A DNA stretch of 64,000 bases, from contig NZ_JADCBK010000027.1 in assembly GCF_020253525.1 (NCBI RefSeq), positions 1-64,000 of the forward strand, read 5' to 3'. The DNA comes from Aquidulcibacter sp. (GTDB lineage: Bacteria > Pseudomonadota > Alphaproteobacteria > Caulobacterales > Aquidulcibacteraceae). A model generated the notes under the pieces. It was not told the origin of the DNA. It saw nothing but the letters and a program-made list of their open reading frames with translations, and ran no database searches. Both the position numbers and the translations under genes were made by a program. Of this stretch, positions 41,184 to 51,469 are shown one piece after another (within the stretch, counting starts at the first letter, position 1; each line of letters opens with the position of its first letter).

Positions 41184-43217
41184 TCAGCCAAGTGCCTCAA
41201 TGGCTGCACACACAGCTTCGCTGGTAATGCCAAAATGGGCATAAAGCGCCTGATAGGGGCCGGATGCGCCAAAGCCCTTCATGCCAATGAAGGTACCTGT
41301 CGGGCCAATCCAACGATCCCAGCCGAAGCGGACAGCTGCTTCAATGGCAATTTTGGGCAAATCGCCGCCTAAGACTTCGTGTTGATAAGCATCGGTTTGA
41401 GCCTCAAACAGTTCAAGGCAAGGGGCAGAGACGACCCGGACGCCAATACCGGCTTCGGCCAATTGGGCTTGGGCCTTCATGGCAATTTCAACTTCAGAAC
41501 CCGTTGCAATCAAGACGGCTTTCTCAGGCAGGACAGACGGCGACAAGACATAGGCACCTTGGGCGCAACGGTTTGTTGGCGAACCGTCCTTGCGCTGGAA
41601 GGCGAGCTTTTGACGGGTCAAGGACAGGACCGATTGAGTTTTGGGCGCAAGCAGCGCCAGCTCCCAACACTCGGCGACTTCAACTGGGTCACAGGGGCGG
41701 AAAACATGTACGTTCGGGATTGCGCGCAGCGATGCCAAAGTCTCGACTGGTTGGTGGGTTGGGCCATCTTCACCCAGACCAATACTGTCATGCGTGAGAA
41801 CATGGATCGCGCGGACCTCCATCAACGCACCGAGGCGAAGGGCAGGGCGCAGATAATCGGCAAATACCAAGAAGGTGCCCGAATAAGGCACGACGCCGCC
41901 ATGCAAGGCCATACCGTTCATAGCTGCGGCCATGCCATGCTCGCGAACACCGTAATGCACGTAGCGTTCCTGATAGGCATTAGCCCCAAAGCCCTTCATG
42001 CCCGCCACTTTGGTGTTTACCGAACCCGTCAAGTCAGCAGAGCCGCCCATCAGCAGATCAAAGGCCGGAACCAAAACTTCCAAGGCCGCCCCAGAGCTTT
42101 CCCGGGTTGCGAGAGACGGGGCTTTCTCTGCCATGCTGGCGCAATGTGCTTCGATCAGGGCACGCAATTTAGGCGCATCGATCTTGGAGTCTAAAAGGTC
42201 TTTGATCGCGCCATGATCGGCCCGCTTTGCCATCCGCGCTTGCCAATCGGCATGGGCCTTCGCCCCGCGGCTACCGGCAGCGCGCCATGCAGCAACAATC
42301 TCCTCTGGCACCACGAAGGGCGCATGAGGCCAGTTGAGAGCTGCACGCGTGGCTTCAATTTCGGCAGCGCCCAAGGGCGAGCCATGGGTCTTGGCAGTCC
42401 CTGCCAAGTTGGGAGAGCCGAAGCCGATTTGGGTGCGGCAGGCGATCAGAACCGGCCGGTCGGAATTGAGGGCAGCAGTCATAGCTGCTTCCAGTGCGAC
42501 GGGATCATGACCATCTACCCGGCTTGTTTGCCAACCAGCAGCCTCAAATCGCTGAAGTTGGTCGCCAGTTTCGGCTACGGATAAAGCCCCATCGATCGAG
42601 ATCTCATTATCGTCCCACAGAACAATGAGGCGATTGAGGCGCAGATGGCCAGCTAAGGAAATTGCCTCATGGCTGATGCCTTCCATCAAGTCGCCGTCTG
42701 AAGCGATAACCCAAGTGCGGTGGTCGCAGACATCAGCACCCAAAGTCGCCCGCAAATGGGCTTCGGCCATCGCCATGCCGACGGCGGTGGAAATGCCTTG
42801 GCCTAAGGGGCCTGTGGTGGTCTCTACACCGGGCACATGGCCATATTCTGGGTGACCAGCGGTCAAAGCGCCAATCTGGCGAAAGCGCTTCAACTGATCC
42901 ATCGTCATGGCTTCATAGCCTGTCAGATGGAGCAGCGAGTAAATCAGCATCGAACCATGGCCAGCCGACAAGACGAAGCGGTCGCGATCTTGCCAATCAG
43001 GGGCTTTGGCGTCGAATTTCAGAAACTTGGTGAACAGAATTGTCGCGACATCTGCCATGCCCATCGGCATGCCGGGGTGCCCTGAGTTGGCTGCCTGAAC
43101 GGCGTCCATCGACAAGAAGCGAATGGCATTTGCAAGGTCTGCATGGCTGGTCATGGGCAGTGAAACTTTCGTCGGCTGAATGACGGACCGCATATAGGAC
43201 TCGGGCGGCGCTAACAA
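41184..43217 (-). CDS. tkt: Transketolase
   Basis: AIRFLSMDAVQAANSGHPGMPMGMADVA, TPP-binding ASDGDLMEGISHEAISLAGHLRLNRLIVLWDDNEISIDG. Confidence 0.97.
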   Translation of the reverse strand: MLAPPESYMRSVIQPTKVSLPMTSHADLANAIRFLSMDAVQAANSGHPGMPMGMADVATILFTKFLKFDAKAPDWQDRDRFVLSAGHGSMLIYSLLHLTGYEAMTMDQLKRFRQIGALTAGHPEYGHVPGVETTTGPLGQGISTAVGMAMAEAHLRATLGADVCDHRTWVIASDGDLMEGISHEAISLAGHLRLNRLIVLWDDNEISIDGALSVAETGDQLQRFEAAGWQTSRVDGHDPVALEAAMTAALNSDRPVLIACRTQIGFGSPNLAGTAKTHGSPLGAAEIEATRAALNWPHAPFVVPEEIVAAWRAAGSRGAKAHADWQARMAKRADHGAIKDLLDSKIDAPKLRALIEAHCASMAEKAPSLATRESSGAALEVLVPAFDLLMGGSADLTGSVNTKVAGMKGFGANAYQERYVHYGVREHGMAAAMNGMALHGGVVPYSGTFLVFADYLRPALRLGALMEVRAIHVLTHDSIGLGEDGPTHQPVETLASLRAIPNVHVFRPCDPVEVAECWELALLAPKTQSVLSLTRQKLAFQRKDGSPTNRCAQGAYVLSPSVLPEKAVLIATGSEVEIAMKAQAQLAEAGIGVRVVSAPCLELFEAQTDAYQHEVLGGDLPKIAIEAAVRFGWDRWIGPTGTFIGMKGFGASGPYQALYAHFGITSEAVCAAIEALG

Positions 43218-43358
43218 TGGTAAACGGCACCTGAGTCAGCCTCTACATCACCGGCTTGATCGATGGACTCATTGCAGACTCATTGTGGTCAAAATCTACG
43301 CCCGGTTTTGTCGTAAGAGGGGTGCATAACCAACTCACACACAGAGTGAGGCCCGAAA

Positions 43359-43763
43359 ATGACTATCCTTCCTTACCCCAAATCCCGTCGCCGCCCAGCT
43401 AAGCAAAAGACAGCACCTGTCGCTGTTGCGGTTGCCCCACCCTCTGGCGCGCTGCTCAATGCCATTTTGTCCTACGCCGATATTTCCGAGGATATTGGTG
43501 GTGGGCTAACCTTGTTGCGGGTCAGTGCTAAGCGCATGGATGATGCGGTCATTACACAAAGCCTGGGGCGCGAGGCCGCGCGCTTGGCCGATGTCTCCAT
43601 CCTGTGGAATGATGATGAAAGTGAGATTCATGCCGTTCTAGATGCCGCCATTCCAAGTGGCGTTGAAGATTTCTGGGCAGAGCCTCAGTTTGAATTGACC
43701 GATCTGGCCATGGCTTATCTGGATGAGATGTTGGAGACAGAAGAGCGTGCCAAGGCGGGTTAG
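43359..43763 (+). CDS. Hypothetical protein
   Basis: 134 aa, independently placed ORF with coding-like composition; no family recognised. Confidence 0.55.
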   Translation: MTILPYPKSRRRPAKQKTAPVAVAVAPPSGALLNAILSYADISEDIGGGLTLLRVSAKRMDDAVITQSLGREAARLADVSILWNDDESEIHAVLDAAIPSGVEDFWAEPQFELTDLAMAYLDEMLETEERAKAG

Positions 43764-43865
43764 CCTGTTTTTTGCGCAGCTTAGCGTCTCATAAACACTT
43801 TATTCGCCATAATCTTGCCTTGTGAGGGGTAACATGCGGCCACAAACCGCCTTATAAGTAGGCCT

Positions 43866-44576
43866 ATGACGACAATAGCTCTGGTCGATGACGACGAAAA
43901 CATCCGCGCTTCCCTGGAAATCCTATTCCAGAGCGAAGGTTATGACGTGCGCACGTATCCCGATGGGGCTACGGCTTTACCTGCCTTGATCTCGGACCCG
44001 CCAGACATTGCGATCTTGGATATCAAAATGCCGCGTATGGACGGGGTGGAATTATTGCGTCGCGTGCGGGAAAGCTCGGATGTGCCCGTGATTTTCCTGA
44101 CCTCGAAGGATGATGAAATTGATGAGGTCATTGGCTTTTCTGTGGGGGCAGATGATTTCATTCGGAAGCCATTTTCCACCCGGCTTTTGTCGGAGCGTGT
44201 GAAAGCGGTTCTACGTCGCTCGCGTCCGATTGATGCGGTTGATGAGGAAGCATCCCCAGCAGATGGCGACAAGAAAGTTGTTACACGTGGCTCTCTCACC
44301 ATGGATCCAAATCGCCATGCTTCTTATTGGAAGGGTAAGCCCGTCCGCCTGACGGTGACCGAATTCCTCTTGCTGCAAGCGCTTGCCCAACGTCCAGGCT
44401 TTGTCAAAAGCCGGGATCAATTGATGGACGCGGCCTATGATGACAGCGTTTATGTCGATGACCGTACCATTGACAGCCACGTAAAGCGTGTGCGCAAGAA
44501 ATTCCGTGAAGTTGATGGCGAGTTTGATGCCATCGAGACGCTTTATGGGGTCGGCTATCGCTACAAAGAATCCTAA
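43866..44576 (+). CDS. chvI: OmpR-family response regulator, ChvI-like
   Basis: [52 protein letters not shown]-terminal [16 protein letters not shown]. Confidence 0.88.
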   Translation: MTTIALVDDDENIRASLEILFQSEGYDVRTYPDGATALPALISDPPDIAILDIKMPRMDGVELLRRVRESSDVPVIFLTSKDDEIDEVIGFSVGADDFIRKPFSTRLLSERVKAVLRRSRPIDAVDEEASPADGDKKVVTRGSLTMDPNRHASYWKGKPVRLTVTEFLLLQALAQRPGFVKSRDQLMDAAYDDSVYVDDRTIDSHVKRVRKKFREVDGEFDAIETLYGVGYRYKES

Positions 44577-46164
44577 AAAGAAGCCTATTGAACCCTTTGG
44601 CAAAACCCGAAGGCAGCGCCGCCGTGGCGGCATTGCGGGCATTATTTTTATCGCAAACTTCGCCGGCATCGTCATTCTGGTGCTGGGCTCGCTCCTGTTT
44701 AACGAGTTACGATCCGGCCTTACCAAGGCGCGTATGGATGCGCTGCGGGCGCAAGGTTCAACGATTGCGAGCGTTCTGGCAGAGGCCGCTATTCCTGCAG
44801 ACGCCGTCCCGGTTTTGGATGAAGGCCGCGCCCGCGCTATTTTGAGGCGCCTCTCGCGAGAGCCGGGGGCTCGTCTGCGTCTGTTTAGCCGTGATCTGCG
44901 TCCCATCGCCGATAGCACCATCTTGGACGACATCGTCAATGTACGCGAATTGCCGCCGCTAGGGCCTGCGGCCCCCGACATTGGCGAGGCGGCAGGCAAG
45001 GCCGTCTCCAACGTTCGGGTCTTCATTCAAGGGGCGAGCGACGACCCGAAGAAAGCCTTGATCCGGGAGGTCTCTACCGCGCTGCAAGGCAATGTCGTTC
45101 AGAGTGAGCGCTTTGATGAAGAGGGTCGGCGCGTGGTGTCTGTCACGGTGCCCATTCAACGTATTCGCGCCGTCGTCGGGGTTCTGACGCTGGAAAGCGG
45201 CGATGTGAGCGAGATTGTGGAGGCAGAGCGGCGGGCGCTTTACCCCTTTATCTTTTCAGCCATTTTGGTGACCGCGATTTCGGCCAGTATGTTGGCGTGG
45301 TCGATCGCCGTGCCGTTGCGGCGCTTAGCCGCGGCTGCGGATAATGTGCGAAGGGGGCGTGCGCAGGCCTTGGATGCAGATGCCCTGCGAAGACGCCCGG
45401 ATGAAATTGGCGATTTGGCCGACGCCTTGGCTGCCATGACCGCGACCTTGCAAGACCGCATTGACGCGAACGAAAGCTTTGCGGCCGACGTCGCCCACGA
45501 GATCAAAAATCCCTTGGCTGCGATCCGAAATGCGGCTGAACTCCTGCCGCGAGCCACCACACCAGATAGCAAAGCGAAGCTTGAATCCATCATTCTCAAT
45601 GATGCACGCCGGGTAGACCGTTTGGTCACCGATATCGCCAACGCCTCGCGCTTGGATGCCGAACTTGCCCGCGCTAGCCAGCAAAAGTTCTCCATGGCTG
45701 AAATGATGGATGATTTGTCGCGTGCCTATGGCTCGATTGGCCACTCCCGTGAAGTCGAAATTGTCGTCCGCTATCCCGATGAAACAGACCGCTTGATCGT
45801 GAGTGGGCGAGAGGAAGCGATCTCGCGCATCCTCACCAATCTATTGGACAATGCGCTGTCCTTCTCGCCCACCGACGGCAAAGTCAGCTTGGTCGGTGCG
45901 CGGGATGATAAGACCATCCGGATTGTGGTCGAGGATGAAGGCCCAGGTATTCCAGAAGAATCTCTGCAAAGCATCTTCAACCGCTTCTACACCCACCGTC
46001 CGACCAGTGCGGGTGAGGAGGGCCAAGCCGCTTTTGGTAAGCATTCAGGCCTTGGCCTCGCCATCGCGCGCCAAATTGCCGAAAGCCATGGCGGGGCGAT
46101 TTGGGCGGAAAATCGCGATGACCGCAGTGGTGCGCGCTTTATTCTGGAGCTGCCAGCTGCTTAG
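44545..46164 (+). CDS. chvG: ChvG-like sensor histidine kinase
   Basis: Two TM segments, [27 protein letters not shown]-box, HATPase [24 protein letters not shown]; overlaps chvI. Confidence 0.88.
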   Translation: MGSAIATKNPKKKPIEPFGKTRRQRRRGGIAGIIFIANFAGIVILVLGSLLFNELRSGLTKARMDALRAQGSTIASVLAEAAIPADAVPVLDEGRARAILRRLSREPGARLRLFSRDLRPIADSTILDDIVNVRELPPLGPAAPDIGEAAGKAVSNVRVFIQGASDDPKKALIREVSTALQGNVVQSERFDEEGRRVVSVTVPIQRIRAVVGVLTLESGDVSEIVEAERRALYPFIFSAILVTAISASMLAWSIAVPLRRLAAAADNVRRGRAQALDADALRRRPDEIGDLADALAAMTATLQDRIDANESFAADVAHEIKNPLAAIRNAAELLPRATTPDSKAKLESIILNDARRVDRLVTDIANASRLDAELARASQQKFSMAEMMDDLSRAYGSIGHSREVEIVVRYPDETDRLIVSGREEAISRILTNLLDNALSFSPTDGKVSLVGARDDKTIRIVVEDEGPGIPEESLQSIFNRFYTHRPTSAGEEGQAAFGKHSGLGLAIARQIAESHGGAIWAENRDDRSGARFILELPAA

Positions 46165-46167
46165 GTC

Positions 46168-46803
46168 TTAAGGCGTCGCAAGGGCTGGATGAGACAAGAG
46201 ATCATGGGTCACAACCGGATAGAGTGAAGCGATAAGGGTTAGGGCTGCAATGATGTTGAAAGTCCGCAGCTTTACCGGATCTTGTAGGAATTGCCGCATC
46301 TGCACGCCCAAGAAGGCCCATAGGCCAACCGTCGGCAAGTTAATCACACCAAACACGACTGCCACAATGACGAGACCCAGCATTGGGTGGTCGGCGGGCA
46401 CATAGGCTGTCACCGACATCAGCGCCATCGTCCAGGCTTTGGGATTGACCCATTGGAAGAGGCAGGCCTGTAAGAAGCTAAAGGGCTTAGCCGTCGAATT
46501 AGCGCTGGATTCTGGGGCTGAGGCGGTCGCGATTTTCCAGGCCAGATAGACCAGATAGACCACCGAGCCCACCTTTAGGACCGTGTAGGCGATCGGAAAG
46601 CGCACAAAGATTTGCGCCAAACCTAGCCCGACCAAGATTGTCATCACCACAAAGCCAATCGAAACACCCAGCATATGGGGCAGGGTGCGGGCAAAGCCGA
46701 AATTGATACCCGACGCCATCAGCATCAGATTGTTCGGCCCCGGCGTAATCGAAGAGACGAGGGCAAAGCCACATAGGCCGAGGAAGAGTTCTTGGGTCAT
46801 CAT
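46168..46803 (-). CDS. LysE-family translocator
   Basis: SITPGPNNLMLMASGINFGFARTLPHMLGVSIGF; QWVNPKAWTMAL. Confidence 0.88.
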   Translation of the reverse strand: MMTQELFLGLCGFALVSSITPGPNNLMLMASGINFGFARTLPHMLGVSIGFVVMTILVGLGLAQIFVRFPIAYTVLKVGSVVYLVYLAWKIATASAPESSANSTAKPFSFLQACLFQWVNPKAWTMALMSVTAYVPADHPMLGLVIVAVVFGVINLPTVGLWAFLGVQMRQFLQDPVKLRTFNIIAALTLIASLYPVVTHDLLSHPALATP

Positions 46804-46875
46804 GACGCAATATTATACGATCCTTGCTTGTATGTTCTTGCAATTTCAGCGGCTACAGATAGAGATGCGCATGTT

Positions 46876-47328
46876 ATGATGAATTTAGATGATATCGACC
46901 GAAGAATATTGCATATCCTGTCTCGGGACGGTCGCATCAGCAATGTCGATCTTGCAGGCAAGGTGGGCCTATCGCCCTCTGCCTGTCTCAGACGTGTCCA
47001 AGAGCTAGAGAGGCGAGATGTCATTCAAGGCTATCGCGCGCAACTCAATGCCGCCGCCCTTGGGATTGGTTTTTTGGCTTATGTGACGGTGGGTCTGTCC
47101 CGCCATACCAAGCAAGAACAGGCTGATTTTGAAGCGGCAATCAAACGCGCGCATCAGGTACGCGAATGCCACAACATAACCGGCACCGTGGAATATCTAT
47201 TGCGGGTCGAGACGACCGATCTACCAGCCTATAAGCATTTCCACACCGAAGTCCTCGGCGCCCTGCCCCAAGTCGCCACCATCACCAGCTACATCGTGAT
47301 GGGCTCACCCAAGGATGAGCGGGGGTAA
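46876..47328 (+). CDS. Lrp/AsnC-family transcriptional regulator
   Basis: LDDIDRRILHILSRDGRISNVDLAGKVGLSPSACLRRVQELERRDVIQGYRA. Confidence 0.92.
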   Translation: MMNLDDIDRRILHILSRDGRISNVDLAGKVGLSPSACLRRVQELERRDVIQGYRAQLNAAALGIGFLAYVTVGLSRHTKQEQADFEAAIKRAHQVRECHNITGTVEYLLRVETTDLPAYKHFHTEVLGALPQVATITSYIVMGSPKDERG

Positions 47329-47336
47329 AAACAATC

Positions 47337-47365
47337 TTGAATTAAAAGACTGCTCTGCCTATCTT
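47337..47365 (+). promoter_or_regulatory. Candidate sigma70-type promoter of the dual-OB/DUF488 cassette
   Basis: TTGAAT (47337-47342), 17-nt spacer, TATCTT (47360-47365), about 22 bp before the ATG. Confidence 0.4.
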
Positions 47366-47387
47366 GAGATAATGGGGAGAGACCGTC

Positions 47388-48065
47388 ATGCAAATTTTGA
47401 TAACTGACATTACAGATATGGCTGATGGCATGTATTGCGTTGCTGGCTGGAATGAAGCTGAAGGCCGCATGATCCGGCCATTGCCGCAGGGCCGCCATTG
47501 GCATGCAGAGCTTTTAGAGAAGCATCGCATCGCGGTTGGTTCGCGCATCGAGGTAATTCCGACTGGCAGACACCATAATGGCGATTATCCCCATACCACG
47601 GAGGATTTGGACGTGGTGACAGGAAGCATTCAGTTAGTTGATGAGGTTCCCACTTCACAGATTATCGAGATCGTTCCGGCTGCGGCTATGAACCTTACGC
47701 AAGCGTTTGAGGGACACCTGAGACTAGAGAACCCGTTTCGGGGCATTTCTCAAAAGCTTTGGGTCCCAGTTGGCAGTAGATGTCGTTCGCTAGTTTCGAT
47801 TAATCGTCCTTTTGGTTCAATTGAAATCCTTGTAAACAAGTTTGGAACGCTTCGAGCAAAAATCGAAAGTAACGAGGGTGACTTCAATCGCGTCGAGGTC
47901 ACGGTTTCCTGTTCATTGTTGAAACATGCATATCGAAAGGGCGGGGTCGCTCACGCGATGTCGAAGTTACCTGCTGCAGACAATTGGCATTTACGGCTGG
48001 GCCTTGCCAGAGAATTTGAGAAAACCCCAGGCGAATGCGCCCTTATGCTAAATGGTGTACTGTGA
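47388..48065 (+). CDS. Dual OB-fold (DuOB)-like protein
   Basis: 225 aa; MQILITDITDMADGMYCVAGWNEAEGRMIRPLPQGRHW N-terminal pattern; family assignment from memory. Confidence 0.6.
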   Translation: MQILITDITDMADGMYCVAGWNEAEGRMIRPLPQGRHWHAELLEKHRIAVGSRIEVIPTGRHHNGDYPHTTEDLDVVTGSIQLVDEVPTSQIIEIVPAAAMNLTQAFEGHLRLENPFRGISQKLWVPVGSRCRSLVSINRPFGSIEILVNKFGTLRAKIESNEGDFNRVEVTVSCSLLKHAYRKGGVAHAMSKLPAADNWHLRLGLAREFEKTPGECALMLNGVL

Positions 48066-48094
48066 TATTTGTTCAGTTTGGAGGATTCAGGCGC

Positions 48095-48718
48095 TTGATT
48101 TTCTCGATTGGTCATTCAACCCAACCTTATGCTGCGTTTCGCGACTTGATTGTCCAACATGGCGTGACGGCTATTGCAGATGTTCGATCCGTTCCCTTTT
48201 CGCGGCATACTCCGCAGTTCAATCAATCGCCGTTAAAGGCGCAATTGAATTCCGATGGCATCGCTTATGTTTATTTGGGTGATGTCCTTGGCGGTCGGCC
48301 AAATGACCAAAACCTCACAACTGATGGCGTGGCGGATTATGCCAAAATGGCCAATAGTCCCAGTTTTGAAAAGGGTCTGGACCGTGTCGTAATTGGGTCG
48401 AGTAATTATACCATTGCTCTCATGTGTTCTGAGCGTGATCCAATCGACTGCCATCGTTGTCTGCTTGTGGGGCGAGCGCTTCATGTCAGAGGCTTGAGTG
48501 TTTTCCACATCCTCAGTAACGGCGATGCGCAGTCACAAGTTGAGATCGAAGGCAAATTGATCCGGTTGGCCCGGCAAAACCCAGCTCAGTCGGACTTCTT
48601 TGCGAGTGATCAAGACTTACTCAATCGGGCGTATGAATTGCATGCACGCAGGGTGGCCTTTAGTGAACCCCGGGAAAGTCAAGCACGAGCCGGTGAGCGT
48701 CTATCAATGGAAAGATAG
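48095..48718 (+). CDS. DUF488-family protein (paralogue 1)
   Basis: TTG start with GGAGG 10 nt upstream; IFSIGHSTQPYAAFRDLIVQHGVTAIADVRSVPFSRHTPQFNQSPLKAQL and MCSERDPIDCHR signature. Confidence 0.85.
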   Translation: MIFSIGHSTQPYAAFRDLIVQHGVTAIADVRSVPFSRHTPQFNQSPLKAQLNSDGIAYVYLGDVLGGRPNDQNLTTDGVADYAKMANSPSFEKGLDRVVIGSSNYTIALMCSERDPIDCHRCLLVGRALHVRGLSVFHILSNGDAQSQVEIEGKLIRLARQNPAQSDFFASDQDLLNRAYELHARRVAFSEPRESQARAGERLSMER

Positions 48719-48726
48719 GTCTCTCG

Positions 48727-49173
48727 ATGTCTGAAATTATATTGAATACAATAGGTTTTACCCAAACGAGTGCCGAGTCGTTCTTCAAGCGACTTGCTAC
48801 TGCCGAAGTTAGAACGGTCATCGACGTGCGTTTGAATAATACGTCTCAGCTTGCTGGGTTTGCAAAAGCTAAGGACCTTGCTTTTTTCCTTAAGCGTATC
48901 GGCGATATCGGTTATTCTCATCAGCCGCTGCTGGCACCAACCCAGTCAATTCTGGACGCTTTCAAAAAGAACAAGGGTGACTGGTTTGTCTATGAGCGGC
49001 AATTCATGAACCTAATGGCTGAGCGGAAGATTGAGCATAAAATCGCGCCGGAAACGCTTCGTTCCAGCTGCCTACTATGCTCAGAAGCCAAGCCTCATCA
49101 TTGTCACCGACGATTGGTGGCTGAGTATCTAAACGGCAAATGGGGAAGTAGCCTACGCATACGCCACTTATGA
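48727..49173 (+). CDS. DUF488-family protein (paralogue 2)
   Basis: 148 aa; TIGFTQTSAESFFKRL..VIDVRLNNTSQLAGFAKAKDLAFFLKRIG, LCSEAKPHHCHRRLVAEYL. Confidence 0.85.
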   Translation: MSEIILNTIGFTQTSAESFFKRLATAEVRTVIDVRLNNTSQLAGFAKAKDLAFFLKRIGDIGYSHQPLLAPTQSILDAFKKNKGDWFVYERQFMNLMAERKIEHKIAPETLRSSCLLCSEAKPHHCHRRLVAEYLNGKWGSSLRIRHL

Positions 49174-49275
49174 CGGGCCGCCTACCACCAGCATCCGGTT
49201 CGCTGTTTCGCCGTCAGATAAGCAACGATTTGCTTCAATCGGCCTCGTCTTCAGGAACCCGAAATTTAGGGTCCC

Positions 49276-51069
49276 TCAATAAACCCGCAGCTTCGGTGGA
49301 ATCGTTGCGACGTCGTTGCTCATGGTATTCATATGCACAGGGCGATAGTCGATTTTGACCGAGCCTGTTGCTTCATCATACCAGGTCAGCGTGTGCTTCA
49401 TCCAATTGACGTCGTCACGATCGGCATAGTCCTCGCGCGCATGGGCCCCGCGGCTTTCGGTCCGATTGGCGGCACCATACATGGTCACCATGGCTTGGCT
49501 CAACAAATTGTCGAATTCCATGGCTTCAGCAAGGTCAGAGTTCCAGATCATAGAGCGGTCGGTGATGGCAATGTCGGGTGCGCCAGAGAACACCTTGTCC
49601 ATCTCCTTGCAGCCTTCGTCCAAGGTTTGGCCTTCGCGATAAACGGCGCAATGGTTCTGCATCACCTTTTGCATTTGCAGGCGCAATGCGGCAGTGGGCG
49701 TGCCGCCCTTGGCTTGGCGGAAGCGATCAAGACGCGCCAAATGGCTGTCAGTCATGGCATTGGTGATTTCAGGCTGACGGGCCCCAGATTGGACCGTCTC
49801 GCCACAACGCAGGCCAACAGCACGGCCAAACACCACCAAGTCGATCAAGGAGTTAGAGCCCAAACGGTTTGCCCCATGTACGGACACACAGGCTGCTTCG
49901 CCGACGGCCATAAGGCCCGGCACAACTTGGTCTGGATCGCCACCGACTTTGGTCAGCACTTCGCCATGATAATTGGTCGGGATGCCGCCCATATTATAAT
50001 GCACGGTTGGCAGAACCGGGATCGGCTCCTTCGTGACGTCTACACCGGCAAAGACCTTGGCACTTTCGGAGATGCCGGGCAGGCGCTGGGCCAGAATGGC
50101 TGGGTCCAAATGGTCAAGATGCAGGTGAATGTGATCCTTGCCGGGGCCAACGCCACGACCTTCGCGGATTTCCATCGTCATCGCGCGCGAAACCATGTCT
50201 CGCGGAGCCAGGTCCTTCACGGTCGGGGCATAGCGCTCCATAAAGCGCTCACCTTCCGAATTGGTCAGATAGCCGCCTTCGCCGCGTGCCCCTTCGGTAA
50301 TCAGACAGCCTGCGCCATAAATGCCAGTTGGGTGGAATTGAACAAACTCCATATCCTGTAAGGGCAGACCCGCCCGAAGTACCATCGCATTGCCGTCACC
50401 GGTGCAGGTGTGGGCGCTGGTGCAGCTGAAATAGGCCCGGCCATAGCCGCCCGTGGCCAGAACGGTGCGCTGCGCGCGGAAGCGGTGCAGCTTGCCGGTC
50501 GCCAATTCCCATGCCGTAACACCAATACAAGCGCCGGTTTCATCCATGATCAGATCAAGGGCGAAATACTCAATGAAGAACTCGACATCATATTTGAGTG
50601 AGTTGCCATAAAGCGTGTGCAAGATGGCGTGGCCCGTACGGTCCGCCGCCGCACAGGTGCGTTGGACGGGCGCTTCCCCATAATTGCGGGTCATGCCACC
50701 AAAGGCACGCTGATAGATTTTGCCATCTTCCGTGCGCGAGAAGGGCACACCCCAATGCTCGAGCTCATAAACCGCTGCAGGAGCATTGCGCGTTAGATAC
50801 TCAATTGAATCCTGGTCGCCCAGCCAATCCGACCCTTTTACGGTGTCAAACATGTGCCAGCGCCAGTCATCTTCGCCCATATTGCCAAGAGCTGCCGAGA
50901 TACCACCTTGCGCCGCAACTGTGTGTGAGCGAGTTGGGAAGACCTTCGAGATACAGGCGGTTTTCAGGCCAGCTTGAGCAGCACCCAATGCGGCGCGCAA
51001 ACCAGAACCACCCGCACCTACAACAACTACATCGAAAGTATGGTCATTCCACTGATAGTCGGCCGTCAT
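49276..51069 (-). CDS. sdhA: Succinate dehydrogenase flavoprotein subunit
   Basis: [53 protein letters not shown]-terminal [24 protein letters not shown]. Confidence 0.97.
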   Translation of the reverse strand: MTADYQWNDHTFDVVVVGAGGSGLRAALGAAQAGLKTACISKVFPTRSHTVAAQGGISAALGNMGEDDWRWHMFDTVKGSDWLGDQDSIEYLTRNAPAAVYELEHWGVPFSRTEDGKIYQRAFGGMTRNYGEAPVQRTCAAADRTGHAILHTLYGNSLKYDVEFFIEYFALDLIMDETGACIGVTAWELATGKLHRFRAQRTVLATGGYGRAYFSCTSAHTCTGDGNAMVLRAGLPLQDMEFVQFHPTGIYGAGCLITEGARGEGGYLTNSEGERFMERYAPTVKDLAPRDMVSRAMTMEIREGRGVGPGKDHIHLHLDHLDPAILAQRLPGISESAKVFAGVDVTKEPIPVLPTVHYNMGGIPTNYHGEVLTKVGGDPDQVVPGLMAVGEAACVSVHGANRLGSNSLIDLVVFGRAVGLRCGETVQSGARQPEITNAMTDSHLARLDRFRQAKGGTPTAALRLQMQKVMQNHCAVYREGQTLDEGCKEMDKVFSGAPDIAITDRSMIWNSDLAEAMEFDNLLSQAMVTMYGAANRTESRGAHAREDYADRDDVNWMKHTLTWYDEATGSVKIDYRPVHMNTMSNDVATIPPKLRVY

Positions 51070-51073
51070 GGGC

Positions 51074-51460
51074 TTAAGCTCCAACGAATACTTTGGCGAC
51101 CGAAAGGATCGCGATAACAGCTAAGATAGCGGGGATGGCCGTGTTGGCGAGCAAAGATACAGTGCGGGCAACAGCGCCCGTGATATAATCTTCGATCACA
51201 ACTTGCATGCCAAGACGCATATGGAACAGTCCGGTCAGGACGAGGAGAGCCGTCCCGGCAGCGTTCAATGGGTGCTTCATCCAGCCCACCACACTGTCAT
51301 AACTGCCATCGGTGCCCAAAAGCACTGACAAGGCGAACCAAGGCAGCAGGACGGCCAAGAAAATCGCGGTTGCGCGCTGCTGGATAAAATGGCCGACGCC
51401 ATGCTTGGCTGATCCAAGACCACGAGCGCGCGATAGCGGCGTGCGTAAAGAGTGGTTCAT
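51074..51460 (-). CDS. sdhD: Succinate dehydrogenase hydrophobic membrane anchor subunit
   Basis: 128 aa; [38 protein letters not shown]. Confidence 0.9.
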   Translation of the reverse strand: MNHSLRTPLSRARGLGSAKHGVGHFIQQRATAIFLAVLLPWFALSVLLGTDGSYDSVVGWMKHPLNAAGTALLVLTGLFHMRLGMQVVIEDYITGAVARTVSLLANTAIPAILAVIAILSVAKVFVGA

Positions 51461-51469
51461 CGTCTCCCC

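Noticed and set aside
41379-42194. 271-aa ORF antisense to tkt
   Set aside because: Contained within the transketolase gene; composition mirrors the tkt codons and no domain is recognisable.
49170-49358. 62-aa ORF following the second DUF488 gene as a possible fourth cassette member
   Set aside because: Runs antisense into the conserved sdhA C-terminus and shows no family signature; most likely spurious.
49333-50361. 342-aa ORF antisense to sdhA
   Set aside because: Fully inside a well-supported sdhA reading frame on the other strand; typical spurious high-GC antisense ORF with no recognisable motif.
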